The notes beneath the pieces were generated by a model. That model made no database searches. It was given only the letters and a program-made list of their open reading frames with translations, and was not told the origin of the DNA. 64,000 nt of DNA from Chloroflexota bacterium (GTDB lineage: Bacteria > Chloroflexota > Anaerolineae > Aggregatilineales > Phototrophicaceae), in contig WTGN01000032.1 of the NCBI GenBank assembly GCA_011523545.1, forward strand, positions 62,001-126,000. Reading direction: 5' to 3'. Positions 26,638 through 34,185 of the stretch are shown here, piece by piece. How positions within the stretch are numbered: position 1 is the first letter of the stretch; each line of letters starts with the position of its first letter. A program made the translations under genes and the position numbers.

Positions 26638-27495
26638 CTACCCCAAACTCTCGCGCAGAATCCGGCCCAGCTCTCTTCTCACCAGGCCGGGCCGCTCATC
26701 CCGCAGCAGCGGCAGCCGCGCCCGCGTCCGATGCAGCTGATTCAGGTCGATCTCCTGCGTGATCAGGGCCTCGTCAAAATACAGACCGCGCGTCATGAAC
26801 TCGCCATCGGGGTCAACCACCGACGAGCCGCCCCAAAAGTTCTTGCCGTCTTCGTAGCCGACGCGGTTGCAGTGCAGGATGTAGGAGGTGAACATGCTGC
26901 CATAAGCTTGATTCACATGCTCGACCCAGCGCGTGCCTAACATGCGCTCGCCCTCGTTGAGCCCGCGCGAGGGGCTCGAGCTGTTCAATATCAGGATGTC
27001 GGCGCCGTCCAGCCAGAGCAGGTAAGGCGGCGAGACATGCCAGAAGTCCTCGCAGATGAGCATGCCGACGCGGCCGAAGCGGGTGTCGAAGGCGCGCACG
27101 CTGTTGCCCTGGGCGAAATAACGCGATTCGTCGAACATGGCATAGGTCGGCAGGTAGAGCTTGTGATGCAGGTGCACGAGTTCGCCGCCGGCCAGGTAAG
27201 CATTCGCGATGTAGAAGCGGTTGCGCGCGTCTTCATGCACGAAGCCGACAACGATGTCGATATCACCGCTGGCGGCCAGCAATTGGGTGAAGACCGGATC
27301 CGCCGGGTCGCTGCGCAGCGCCACCTCGGGCACGAGGTCCTGCACTTGATAACCGGTCATCGACAGCTCGGGGAAGATGAGTAGGTCGACGCTTTCCGCC
27401 CGCGCCTGCCGCGCCGTCTCCAGGTGCAGGCTTAGGTTATGCGCGACATCGCCCAGTTTGGGGTAGATCTGCGCCAGGCCGATGTTGATGCGCAT
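26638..27495 (-). CDS. Carbon-nitrogen hydrolase (nitrilase superfamily)
   Basis: 285 residues. Hydrolyses a C-N bond in amides or similar small molecules. Complete Glu-Lys-Cys triad: E43 in LIFPELSMTGY, K112 in LHHKLYLPTY, C148 in GMLICEDFW. The ATG at 27495 is preceded by AAGGAG eight bases away. The form resembles the amidase part of NAD synthetases and related amidases, but no synthetase domain is present. Lies 66 bases upstream of the D-aminoacylase-like gene in the same direction. Confidence 0.93.
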   Translation of the reverse strand: MRINIGLAQIYPKLGDVAHNLSLHLETARQARAESVDLLIFPELSMTGYQVQDLVPEVALRSDPADPVFTQLLAASGDIDIVVGFVHEDARNRFYIANAYLAGGELVHLHHKLYLPTYAMFDESRYFAQGNSVRAFDTRFGRVGMLICEDFWHVSPPYLLWLDGADILILNSSSPSRGLNEGERMLGTRWVEHVNQAYGSMFTSYILHCNRVGYEDGKNFWGGSSVVDPDGEFMTRGLYFDEALITQEIDLNQLHRTRARLPLLRDERPGLVRRELGRILRESLG

Positions 27496-27591
27496 GGCAT
27501 TTGCTCCTTGGTCGGGTGCCAGGCATCATCATAATCCAGCGCGCGCCTTGCGGCAATTCTCGAGATTCAGGCTGGGGAGCGGCGGGCTTTA

Positions 27592-28314
27592 TCAGTTGCT
27601 GTCTTCGGCTCCATCGCGTGGCGGGCGCTGCGTGAAGCGGTAACCGACGCCGCGCTCGGTCCGGATGTAATGGGGATGGTGGGAATCGAATTCCAGTTTG
27701 CGCCGCAGGCGGTGCATGTGCACGCGCAGCGTGTCTTCGTTGGCGTAGTCGGCCGACCACACGCGGGAGAGCAGCGCTCGATTATTCACCACTCGGGGCG
27801 CATGACGCAGCAAGACATACAGCAGAATCGACTCCGTCGGCGTCAAGCCGAGGACATTTCCCGCGACCTCAATCCGGTTATGAGCGAAATCGATGCTCAA
27901 GTTCTTGTCGACGATGATGACTGGTTCGCCATCGTAATCAATGACCGGCACGCGCGAGAGCACCAACTGCAGACGCAACTGCAGCTCGCGCAGATCAAGC
28001 GGCTTCACCAGGAAGTCATCGGCGTATTTTTTCAGCCCTTCGGCGGCGCCGTCCACATCGTCGGCGGAAAGCAAGAATATGACCGGCAGATCGGCCTTGG
28101 CTTTCAGATCGCTGGCGAGCGCAAAGCCGCTCATGGCGGGCGGTTGGGATGCGATCAGCGCGATACTGGGCAAGCCGCTCCGCCGAACGTATGCTAAGGC
28201 CGACTGCGCATCGGCGACCGTCGCGACTTCGTATGAGGATGAATCCAGAAACCCGGCCAGCGACCCGCTAACATTGGAATCGCTTTCAACGATCAAGATC
28301 GTATGCCGCTTCAT
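27592..28314 (-). CDS. OmpR/PhoB-type response regulator with degenerate receiver
   Basis: 240 residues. Receiver about 5-118 and winged-helix DNA-binding domain about 140-233 (SILLYVLLRHAPRVVNNRAL ... TLRVHMHRLRRKLEFD ... IRTERGVGYRF). In the receiver, the acidic pair (E10, D12), Ser of LLSADD and Lys of FLVKPLD are present, but the phosphoacceptor Asp expected eight residues before the Gly of MSG is Ala (A55 in LIASQPPAMSG). It thus probably works without aspartyl phosphorylation. No histidine kinase is adjacent. Has a good promoter at 28375-28403. Confidence 0.9.
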   Translation of the reverse strand: MKRHTILIVESDSNVSGSLAGFLDSSSYEVATVADAQSALAYVRRSGLPSIALIASQPPAMSGFALASDLKAKADLPVIFLLSADDVDGAAEGLKKYADDFLVKPLDLRELQLRLQLVLSRVPVIDYDGEPVIIVDKNLSIDFAHNRIEVAGNVLGLTPTESILLYVLLRHAPRVVNNRALLSRVWSADYANEDTLRVHMHRLRRKLEFDSHHPHYIRTERGVGYRFTQRPPRDGAEDSN

Positions 28315-28374
28315 GTCTTGTGCGCGCCTTCTTCGGGCAACAGCGATGCGAAATGCTCACAACGAGCGCATCGT

Positions 28375-28403
28375 ATTGTACTCTGACTCAACAGTTAAGT
28401 CAA
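28375..28403 (-). promoter_or_regulatory. Sigma70-type promoter of the response regulator
   Basis: Minus strand: TTGACT, 17 bases, TACAAT; start near 28368 gives a leader of about 55 bases. The stretch between the boxes contains TGACT ... AGTCA, an inverted repeat that could be an autoregulatory site. Confidence 0.65.
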
Positions 28404-28556
28404 TCTAAATGACTTCTTTTACATGAATCTTATCAACTCGACAAACGCCGCGCTTTCTTTCTTCAGTTTTCGGCGATGGAGCGGTAGAGCAGCCGCTGCC
28501 TGGGGCATGCGCTAGACCTGTCCTGGATGTTTTTCGCGCTACCTGAGGCTGGCGGG

Positions 28557-29030
28557 CTAGAGCTGGATGCTGCGCAAATAATCGAGGTGGCGGATAATCC
28601 AGTCGTGCAGCTCGGGCGTCTTGAAATACAGCGCGCCCAACTGCGCTGGATCCAGCGGAATGAATTCCGGCAGGAAGGCGCCGCGCGATGGATCGCCGAA
28701 TTCAGGCCCGTAGCGCTTGCTGAGGTCTAAATCCTGCAAGAGGCAGACGAAGAAATGTTCTTCCAACTGCTTGCCGGCCTTCCGATGTTCCAGTACAAAG
28801 GCGGTTGCGAGCACAGTCGCGATCCCGCCCAATTCTTCATAGAGTTCACGCTCCAGGGTTGCAGTGAGGTCAATATCGGAGCGCTCGACGCCGCCGCCCG
28901 GGGCCACCCAATAAGGCGACGATCCATCGGGCTTGACGCGTTTGATCAACAGGACGGAGCCATCACCCGTGAGCAAGATGGCGCGCACCCGCTGATTGAT
29001 TATTTTCGTCCGTTTAGTGCCTGCTAACAT
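28557..29030 (-). CDS. Nudix hydrolase
   Basis: 157 residues. Hydrolyses nucleoside diphosphate-X compounds with Mg. The Nudix box spans GGVERSDIDLTATLERELYE and continues ELGG: the REUxEExG core is intact, while the earlier Glu of GX5E is Ile flanked by Asp. RVRAILLTGDGSVLLIKRVK forms the first strands. Substrate unknown. Between the regulator and the DtxR gene, same strand. Confidence 0.88.
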   Translation of the reverse strand: MLAGTKRTKIINQRVRAILLTGDGSVLLIKRVKPDGSSPYWVAPGGGVERSDIDLTATLERELYEELGGIATVLATAFVLEHRKAGKQLEEHFFVCLLQDLDLSKRYGPEFGDPSRGAFLPEFIPLDPAQLGALYFKTPELHDWIIRHLDYLRSIQL

Positions 29031-29237
29031 CGCTCAACACCACTGGCGCCGCCTGGACAAGCCAGCGCCCATTTCAATTTCGATGCTATCTGAGAATGGC
29101 CAAGTTCAAGTTTTCATGCGGTTAAGCATGGATCGGCAACCGGCCTGGCGCATCTACGCCCTTTAGGCGAAACGCCCGCGTCCGCTGAGTCGCAACTCAA
29201 TCTCGTGAAGCTATACAGTTTTGAAAGAGTATGGATG

Positions 29238-29930
29238 CTAACACATATTGTCAACAGTTTCAACAAGGATTGAGGAGGCCATTTTGTAGCCGATCGTCTG
29301 CGTCCGTTCGGAATTGAAGCGCACGCGAATCGGGCCTTCGAATGGATCGCGCTCGAGCACTTCCAGCGTAACGCCCATCCGGAGGCCGCGCTCTTGTGAA
29401 TTCTGCAGCATGGCCGGGTCATCCATGATAAAGCGGCTGATGCGCGCCGGCGTATGCAGGGACAATTTGCAGAGCGGCTTCAGGTTGCGTTCCTGAATGA
29501 TGCCATGCGGATTGGGAATGGGGTCGCCATGCGGGTCATAACGGGGGTCGCCCAGCTTACGCGCGATTGCCTCGACAAAACGATCCGAAACGCTGTGTTC
29601 CAGCGCTTCCGCCTCGTCATGAATTTCATGCAGTTGGTAGCCGAGATCCCGCACGAGATAGGTCTCGATCAGCCGGTGCCGGCGCAGCATCCGCAGCGCA
29701 ACCCGTTCGCCGAGCTCGGTGAGGCGCACACCACGATACTTGAGATAATCGACCGTGCCCTCTTCCACCAGGCGCTGCGCCATATCGGTCACGGCTGGCG
29801 CTGAAATGTTCAGCGCGTCCGCCATGGCATTGGTCGACACGCGTTCGCCGCCGGCCTGCAGCGTGTAAACCGCCTTCAAGAAATCCTCAACCGATTGCGA
29901 CGACCCGGAAATCTCACTCCTTGCCTTCAT
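29238..29930 (-). CDS. Metal-dependent transcriptional regulator, DtxR/MntR family
   Basis: 230 residues. Represses metal-uptake or oxidative genes when bound to Fe(II) or Mn(II). Winged helix about 10-70 (SVEDFLKAVYTLQ; NALNISAPAV-type recognition helix ALNISAPAVTDMAQRLVEEG), the metal/dimer domain about 75-145 (RRHRLIETYLVRDLGY; IHDEAEALEHSVSDRFVEAI; DPHGDPIPNPHG) with His/Glu/Asp ligands, and a FeoA/SH3-like tail. Target genes are not in the window. Preceded by an extended -10 box (TGT-TATGAT) on the minus strand at 29964-29972. Confidence 0.92.
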   Translation of the reverse strand: MKARSEISGSSQSVEDFLKAVYTLQAGGERVSTNAMADALNISAPAVTDMAQRLVEEGTVDYLKYRGVRLTELGERVALRMLRRHRLIETYLVRDLGYQLHEIHDEAEALEHSVSDRFVEAIARKLGDPRYDPHGDPIPNPHGIIQERNLKPLCKLSLHTPARISRFIMDDPAMLQNSQERGLRMGVTLEVLERDPFEGPIRVRFNSERTQTIGYKMASSILVETVDNMC

Positions 29931-29963
29931 TGGTCAGCCTCAGTGTATGCGCGGTCAATGCCA

Positions 29964-29972
29964 ATCATAACA
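29964..29972 (-). promoter_or_regulatory. Extended -10 promoter of the DtxR-family gene
   Basis: Minus strand TGT-TATGAT, about 35 bases before the start at 29930. Confidence 0.45.
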
Positions 29973-30156
29973 CAGAACGACCGCCGGCCTCGCCCCGGCG
30001 CGCCAACGCGCTTCTAACAGGACAACGCTAAACTAAAGATGACGAGCCGGTGCATTGGGCCCCGACCTTGGCGCCAGGCCGTGAATTGACCGGCGCCGCA
30101 GAAGGCCTTAGAATGTGAGCAGCCAGCGCTCGCCGTAAACATAACGGAATCATGCT

Positions 30157-31038
30157 ATGAGCAGAGATTATTACGACATACTTGGCATCTCGCGCAGCGC
30201 CAGCGATGATGAGATCAAGAGCGCGTTTCGTCAAAAGGCGAAGCAATATCACCCCGACGCCAACCCGGACGACGCCAACGCTGAAGCCCGTTTCAAAGAA
30301 GTGAATGAGGCTTATGAAGTTCTGAGCGATGATGACAAGCGCTCAGCTTACAATCGCTTTGGCGAAAATTGGGGGCACTACCAGAATTTCAATGGCGAGC
30401 ATCCCTTTCACGGTGGTGAAGAGGTCCGTTTCACCGACATGTCGGATATCTTCGAGACGATGTTCTCTGGCGCCGGTGGCCGGCGGGGCGGGCGCGGTGG
30501 TTATTACAATCGCGCCGATTTCCCGCGCGCCGGGCGCGATATCGAGCGCGCCGTCCACATTAGCCTGCGGGAAGCATACGAAGGCGCCATGCGCGTCGTC
30601 AGCAAAGACGGGCGCGATATTAGCGTGCGCATCCCGCGGGGCGCCGCGACCGGCACCAAGGTGCGGCTGGCGGGCGAAGGCCAGCCCGGCGTCAACGGCG
30701 GTTCCCCCGGGCATCTCTACCTGGTGGTTGAAGTGGGCGAAGATCCGCAGTTTGAACGGGTGGACGACAATCTGTATGTCGATGTCAAAGTCGATGCGCT
30801 GACCGCCATGCTGGGCGGCGAAGTTGAAGTGCCCACGCTTGAACGCCCGCTGCGCACCAGGATCCGCGCCGGCACGCAGACCGGCCAAAAGCTGCGGCTG
30901 GCCGGCAAAGGCATGCCCAAGCTCCGCAAGAGCGAGGCTTATGGCGACCTCTACGCGCGCGTCATGATCACTGTGCCCAGAGAGCTTGATGCTGATCAGC
31001 GCGCCCAGGCCGAAGCCCTGCGCGAAAGTTTGCGATAG
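30157..31038 (+). CDS. cbpA: DnaJ-type co-chaperone, CbpA-like
   Basis: 293 residues. Stimulates DnaK ATPase and presents substrates. J domain 1-68 with the HPD tripeptide at 32-34 (YHPD), a Gly-rich region about 105-120 ([17 protein letters not shown]), no zinc-finger CXXCXGXG repeats, then two DnaJ C-terminal beta domains ([54 protein letters not shown]). Absence of the zinc region makes it a type II J protein. One base separates it from the HtrA gene, so the two form a protein-quality operon. Confidence 0.94.
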   Translation: MSRDYYDILGISRSASDDEIKSAFRQKAKQYHPDANPDDANAEARFKEVNEAYEVLSDDDKRSAYNRFGENWGHYQNFNGEHPFHGGEEVRFTDMSDIFETMFSGAGGRRGGRGGYYNRADFPRAGRDIERAVHISLREAYEGAMRVVSKDGRDISVRIPRGAATGTKVRLAGEGQPGVNGGSPGHLYLVVEVGEDPQFERVDDNLYVDVKVDALTAMLGGEVEVPTLERPLRTRIRAGTQTGQKLRLAGKGMPKLRKSEAYGDLYARVMITVPRELDADQRAQAEALRESLR

Positions 31039-31039
31039 C

Positions 31040-32263
31040 ATGGCGAGGCGACTGCGTCGGATTTTGTTGATGGCCATCTGCGCCCTGCTGCTTGCGGCTT
31101 GCGGCGCCGCGGCGGATTCCGCTGCCGGCCCATTAACCGGGCGCGGGGAGGCCAGCGCCCAGTCAGGGACGCCGACCGCCCTGCCCGCCGCGATGATCGA
31201 AGCGGCCGATGCCGAATACACCTTGCTGACAAATCTTTACGAGCGCACGAGCCCGTCGGTCGTCAGTATAGAATCGACATTCATCGACGCGGCCGGCGCC
31301 AGCGCGACGCGCCGTGGTTCCGGCTTCGTTTACAACCGGCAGGGGCATATCATCACCAACGCGCACCTGGTGAACGATGCCGCCGCGATCACGGCGACGC
31401 TGCGGAATGCCTATGTCTTGCGGGCGGAGCTGGTTGGCCTGGACCGCTTCAGCGATCTCGCAGTGCTCAAGGTCAATACGGCGGAAGAGCGTCTGGCGCC
31501 GCTGAGAATAGGCGAATCGGCGTCGGTCAAGGTGGGGCAGCGCGCCATCTCAATTGGCAATCCATTCGGCCAGGAGACGTCTATGACCGTCGGCATCGTC
31601 AGCGGGCTTGGGCGAACGCTGCCGTCAGCCGAGTTGATTGAGGCCGGCATCGCGCCTGGCTTTGATAATCCCTCCATCATTCAGATTGACGGCGCCATTC
31701 ACCCGGGCAATTCGGGCGGCCCCCTGCTCGATTCGAAAGGTCTTGTCATCGGCATCACGACCGCCATGCGCTCCGACAGCGGCGGCTTTCAGGGAATCGG
31801 CTTTGCGGTGCCCGCTGATACGATGCGCCGCGTCATACCCGATCTCCTGCGGCAGGGGCAGGTCGACTACGCCTGGATGGGCATCTCGGTGATGCGCGAG
31901 GACGGCGGTTATGGCGTGGCCGGCTTAAGCGAAGCGCTGGACCTGCCGGTGGAGCGCGGCGTCCTGCTTCGAGGCGTGACCGAAGGCTCGCCCGCCCAGT
32001 TGGCCGGCTTGCGCGGCGGCACGACGCTGATTGACGTGCGCGGCGAGCTCGTCTGCGCCGGCGGCGATTTGATCGTGGCCGTCAACGACTTTTACTTTGA
32101 TGATCTCGATGGCCTGGTGACCTATCTGGTGCAGCATACGCGCCCGGGCGATGACGTGGAGTTGGTCGCCATCCGCGACCGGCGCCCGCTCGAATTAAGG
32201 CTGCAGCTGCAAAGCCGGCCTGCGCAGAACCGACCCGTTATCGACTGCATGGCAGCGCAATAG
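31040..32263 (+). CDS. HtrA/DegP-type serine protease with PDZ domain, lipoprotein
   Basis: 407 residues from ATG 31040, directly after the DnaJ stop. The lipobox ALLLAACG near residues 14-21 predicts a lipid-anchored extracytoplasmic protease. Catalytic triad H109 (ITNAHLV), D139 (RFSDLAVLKV), S225 (HPGNSGGPLL). One PDZ domain about 285-395 (WMGISVMREDGG ... GVLLRGVTEGSPAQLAGLRG). It degrades or holds misfolded envelope proteins. Translation is probably coupled to the J protein. Confidence 0.94.
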   Translation: MARRLRRILLMAICALLLAACGAAADSAAGPLTGRGEASAQSGTPTALPAAMIEAADAEYTLLTNLYERTSPSVVSIESTFIDAAGASATRRGSGFVYNRQGHIITNAHLVNDAAAITATLRNAYVLRAELVGLDRFSDLAVLKVNTAEERLAPLRIGESASVKVGQRAISIGNPFGQETSMTVGIVSGLGRTLPSAELIEAGIAPGFDNPSIIQIDGAIHPGNSGGPLLDSKGLVIGITTAMRSDSGGFQGIGFAVPADTMRRVIPDLLRQGQVDYAWMGISVMREDGGYGVAGLSEALDLPVERGVLLRGVTEGSPAQLAGLRGGTTLIDVRGELVCAGGDLIVAVNDFYFDDLDGLVTYLVQHTRPGDDVELVAIRDRRPLELRLQLQSRPAQNRPVIDCMAAQ

Positions 32264-32273
32264 GCTATCGAAT

Positions 32274-32861
32274 ATGGAAGACATCGTCCTGGAAGACGCC
32301 CTGGCGCGGATGCGCCCAATTGCCGACCAAGATATCCCAAGTATCCAACACCTGGCCTCCGCGGAGGAGATCGCGCGGAACACCTTCGTGCCGCACCCAT
32401 ACCCGCCTGGGGCGGCCGCGGAATTCGTCCAGAAGGCGCAAGAACACTGGCAGAATGAGGACGGCTTCGTATTCGCGATCATAGAAAAGGAGAGCGGGCA
32501 ATTCGCCGGCTGCATGGGCATCCATCCAACGCCGGCGCATAACCGGGCCGAAGTCGGTTACTGGATCGGGCTGCCATTTTGGGGCCGCGGCCTGGCGACG
32601 GCGGCGCTGCGCCTGCTCATCCAATTCGGCTTTGAAGAGTTGAAGCTCAATCGCATCGCCGCCGGCCATTTCCCTCAGAACCCAGCATCGGGACGTGTGA
32701 TGCAGAAGGCGGATATGCGCTATGAGGGGCGGCTGCGCGGCACACGCTTCCATCGCGGCGAATATAAGGACGAGCTGCACTACGCAATTCTGCGGCAGGA
32801 TTATGAGACGCGGACGGCGGCGGCTGGCGCGGGAAAAACAAAAGAGACCGCAGAGGATTAG
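32274..32861 (+). CDS. GNAT N-acetyltransferase, RimJ/RimL type
   Basis: 195 residues. Transfers acetyl from acetyl-CoA to an amino group. LRPIADQDI-like start (MRPIADQDIPSIQHLAS), EVGYWIGLPFWGRGLATAAL (CoA pyrophosphate loop, GRGLAT) and LNRIAAGHFPQNPASGRVMQ are typical of the ribosomal-protein/antibiotic acetyltransferase group; the acceptor cannot be told. The last codons run into the stem of a minus-strand terminator (32834-32870). Confidence 0.9.
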   Translation: MEDIVLEDALARMRPIADQDIPSIQHLASAEEIARNTFVPHPYPPGAAAEFVQKAQEHWQNEDGFVFAIIEKESGQFAGCMGIHPTPAHNRAEVGYWIGLPFWGRGLATAALRLLIQFGFEELKLNRIAAGHFPQNPASGRVMQKADMRYEGRLRGTRFHRGEYKDELHYAILRQDYETRTAAAGAGKTKETAED

Positions 32862-32870
32862 TCTGCGGCC
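32834..32870 (-). terminator. Rho-independent terminator of the candidate small RNA
   Basis: Minus strand CCGCAGA, 7-base loop, TCTGCGG, then a T-rich tail (TCTCTTTTGTTTTT). It overlaps the end of the GNAT gene on the other strand. Confidence 0.75.
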
Positions 32871-32946
32871 CCTCGACTGTTAAAATCACAGTCTGGCGGT
32901 TTCGGGTTCACCCCCTAACGGAGAAACCCTTAGAGGTGTGAATCAG

Positions 32947-32976
32947 TTAGAGGGTAGCCCCCTTAGAACCTGACAT
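32947..32976 (-). CDS. Nine-codon ORF inside the candidate small RNA
   Basis: ATG, then codons for SGSKGATL, then TAA. It has by far the strongest ribosome-binding site in the window (12-13 contiguous bases complementary to the 16S tail, four bases before the ATG). No resemblance to a known peptide is recognised. Confidence 0.4.
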   Translation of the reverse strand: MSGSKGATL

Positions 32977-33013
32977 GTCTGATCACCTCCTTTACTCGGC
33001 CAACGATGTCAAG

Positions 33014-33042
33014 AGCATAACACAAGCGGGCGGCGAATGCAA
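33014..33042 (-). promoter_or_regulatory. Promoter of the candidate small RNA
   Basis: Minus strand TTGCAT, 17 bases, TATGCT, with TGT directly before the -10 (extended -10). The terminator lies about 170 bases downstream. Confidence 0.55.
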
Positions 33043-33135
33043 GTCAACCGCCGCGTGGTAGTGAATCCATTTCGGTCGAAATACATTTGCTCAGTCATCG
33101 ACATGGGATACTTAACCCGAAGTACCCACGATCTG

Positions 33136-33240
33136 GCAGGGGCGAGCCGCCGGCTCGCCCGTACGCGTCGCACATTCATGAAATGGCTTGCCTCTGTTTG
33201 ACAGCGCAAGCGGGCATTTCAGCGCCGCGCCTAGACACAG
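33136..33240. repeat. Degenerate bipartite palindrome
   Basis: Left arm CAGGGGCGAGCCG ... CGGCTCGCCCG with a perfect stem; right part GCGGGCATTTCAGCGCCGCG and GCGGGTCAAACGCGCC. The right part matches that of the copy at 45052-45149, showing a longer sub-type. Confidence 0.6.
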
Positions 33241-33347
33241 CGGGTCAAACGCGCCAACAGGCTGACAGGCGCTTGTTGTAATTTGTTTCCACCGAATTCG
33301 ATACGCTACCGGAAGGGGCTAGGGGTGAGGTTGAAATCGCGATGCGC

Positions 33348-33353
33348 TATAAT
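33348..33353 (+). promoter_or_regulatory. -10 box before the exonuclease gene
   Basis: TATAAT 38 bases before the GTG at 33391. It lies downstream of an in-frame TTG at 33283 and so supports the later start. Confidence 0.45.
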
Positions 33354-33390
33354 CGCGGTCTATCGTATCGATCCCGGAGCGAGCCTCGCT

Positions 33391-33969
33391 GTGACCCGCC
33401 ACTTCCACCCGGCCCACCGCCGGCAAGCCATTCAATGGGCGCGGAATTTGATCGCGCGCGAGTTTTACGTCCTGGACACCGAGACCACCGGCTTGGGCCC
33501 GGCCGACGAAGTGGTGCAAATCGCCATCCTCAACGGGGATGGCGAAGCGGCGCTGAATCAGCTTGTCAGGCCGACTGTGTCGATCCCGCCGGTCGCCACG
33601 GCCATCCACGGCATCCGCGACAGCGATGTGCGCGACGCGCCCAGCTTCAAGGAAATTTATATCCGGCTGTCGACGCTGTTGGCCGGGCAAGTTGTCATCG
33701 CCTACAACATGGATTTCGATTGGCGCCTCCTGGGGCAGACGGCGGCGCGCTACCGCCTTCCCCCGATACGCATCGGCAAAGGCGACTGCGCCATGAAGCA
33801 ATACGCCAAATTCAAAGGCATTCGCCAGCCGAACGGCCGCAATTATGTCTGGCACAAACTGGGCGTCGCCATCGCGCAAGAGGGGCTGCCGGCGGCGCGC
33901 GCCCATGACGCCCTCGGCGATGCCCGCATGACCCTCGCGCTCATCCGCAAGATGGCGTCTTACGCCTGA
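33391..33969 (+). CDS. 3'-5' exonuclease, DnaQ-like DEDDh family
   Basis: 192 residues from GTG 33391, with GGAG 12 bases upstream and the -10 box just before; the frame is open to a TTG at 33283. Removes nucleotides from 3' ends of DNA or RNA with two metals. DEDDh residues: D29 and E31 in LDTETTG, Asp in AYNMDFDW, His and Asp in AHDALGDARMT. Comparable to the proofreading epsilon-type and RNase T-type exonucleases; no polymerase gene is adjacent. Confidence 0.92.
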   Translation: MTRHFHPAHRRQAIQWARNLIAREFYVLDTETTGLGPADEVVQIAILNGDGEAALNQLVRPTVSIPPVATAIHGIRDSDVRDAPSFKEIYIRLSTLLAGQVVIAYNMDFDWRLLGQTAARYRLPPIRIGKGDCAMKQYAKFKGIRQPNGRNYVWHKLGVAIAQEGLPAARAHDALGDARMTLALIRKMASYA

Positions 33970-34185
33970 ACGTCCGCAACAGCACAATCTCGTACTTCCC
34001 GCCCAGGCGGGCGCATCGCGAAGAGCTTGCGAATTGGTTTGTGCGATCCTGCGAATCATACTTTAATGAATGTGGCTTCTTGTCGGCAGCTTTCGCGCCA
34101 TTTTGACGCGCGAACCGAGGGGCCTGCCGGGCCGCGCTGCTGCAATCCTGACTGAGTCAGCGACATTTGAGGATAGGAACTAACT

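Larger units (their letters stand above)
32834..33006 (-). ncRNA. Candidate ~170-nt structured RNA with a full anti-16S Shine-Dalgarno and 9-codon ORF
   Basis: A self-contained minus-strand unit. Promoter at 33014-33042; predicted start near 33006. At 32981-32993 the RNA reads AAAGGAGGTGATC, fully complementary to the conserved 3' end of bacterial 16S rRNA. Four bases further is ATG 32976, opening the ORF MSGSKGATL (32947-32976). Downstream come a long hairpin at 32907-32942 (TTCAC-A-CCTCTAA paired with TTAGGGGGTGAA, 11-base loop), a second hairpin at 32875-32893 (GACTGT/ACAGTC) and the terminator. No protein gene follows on this strand. It could be a ribosome-binding small RNA, a leader-like regulator or a micro-peptide gene; none can be chosen from sequence alone. 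Confidence 0.6.

Noticed and set aside
32977..32993. 16S rRNA 3' end on the plus strand (GATCACCTCCTT)
   Set aside because: Identity stops outside these bases; no helix 45 or further rRNA sequence is present. A strong Shine-Dalgarno on the minus strand explains it.
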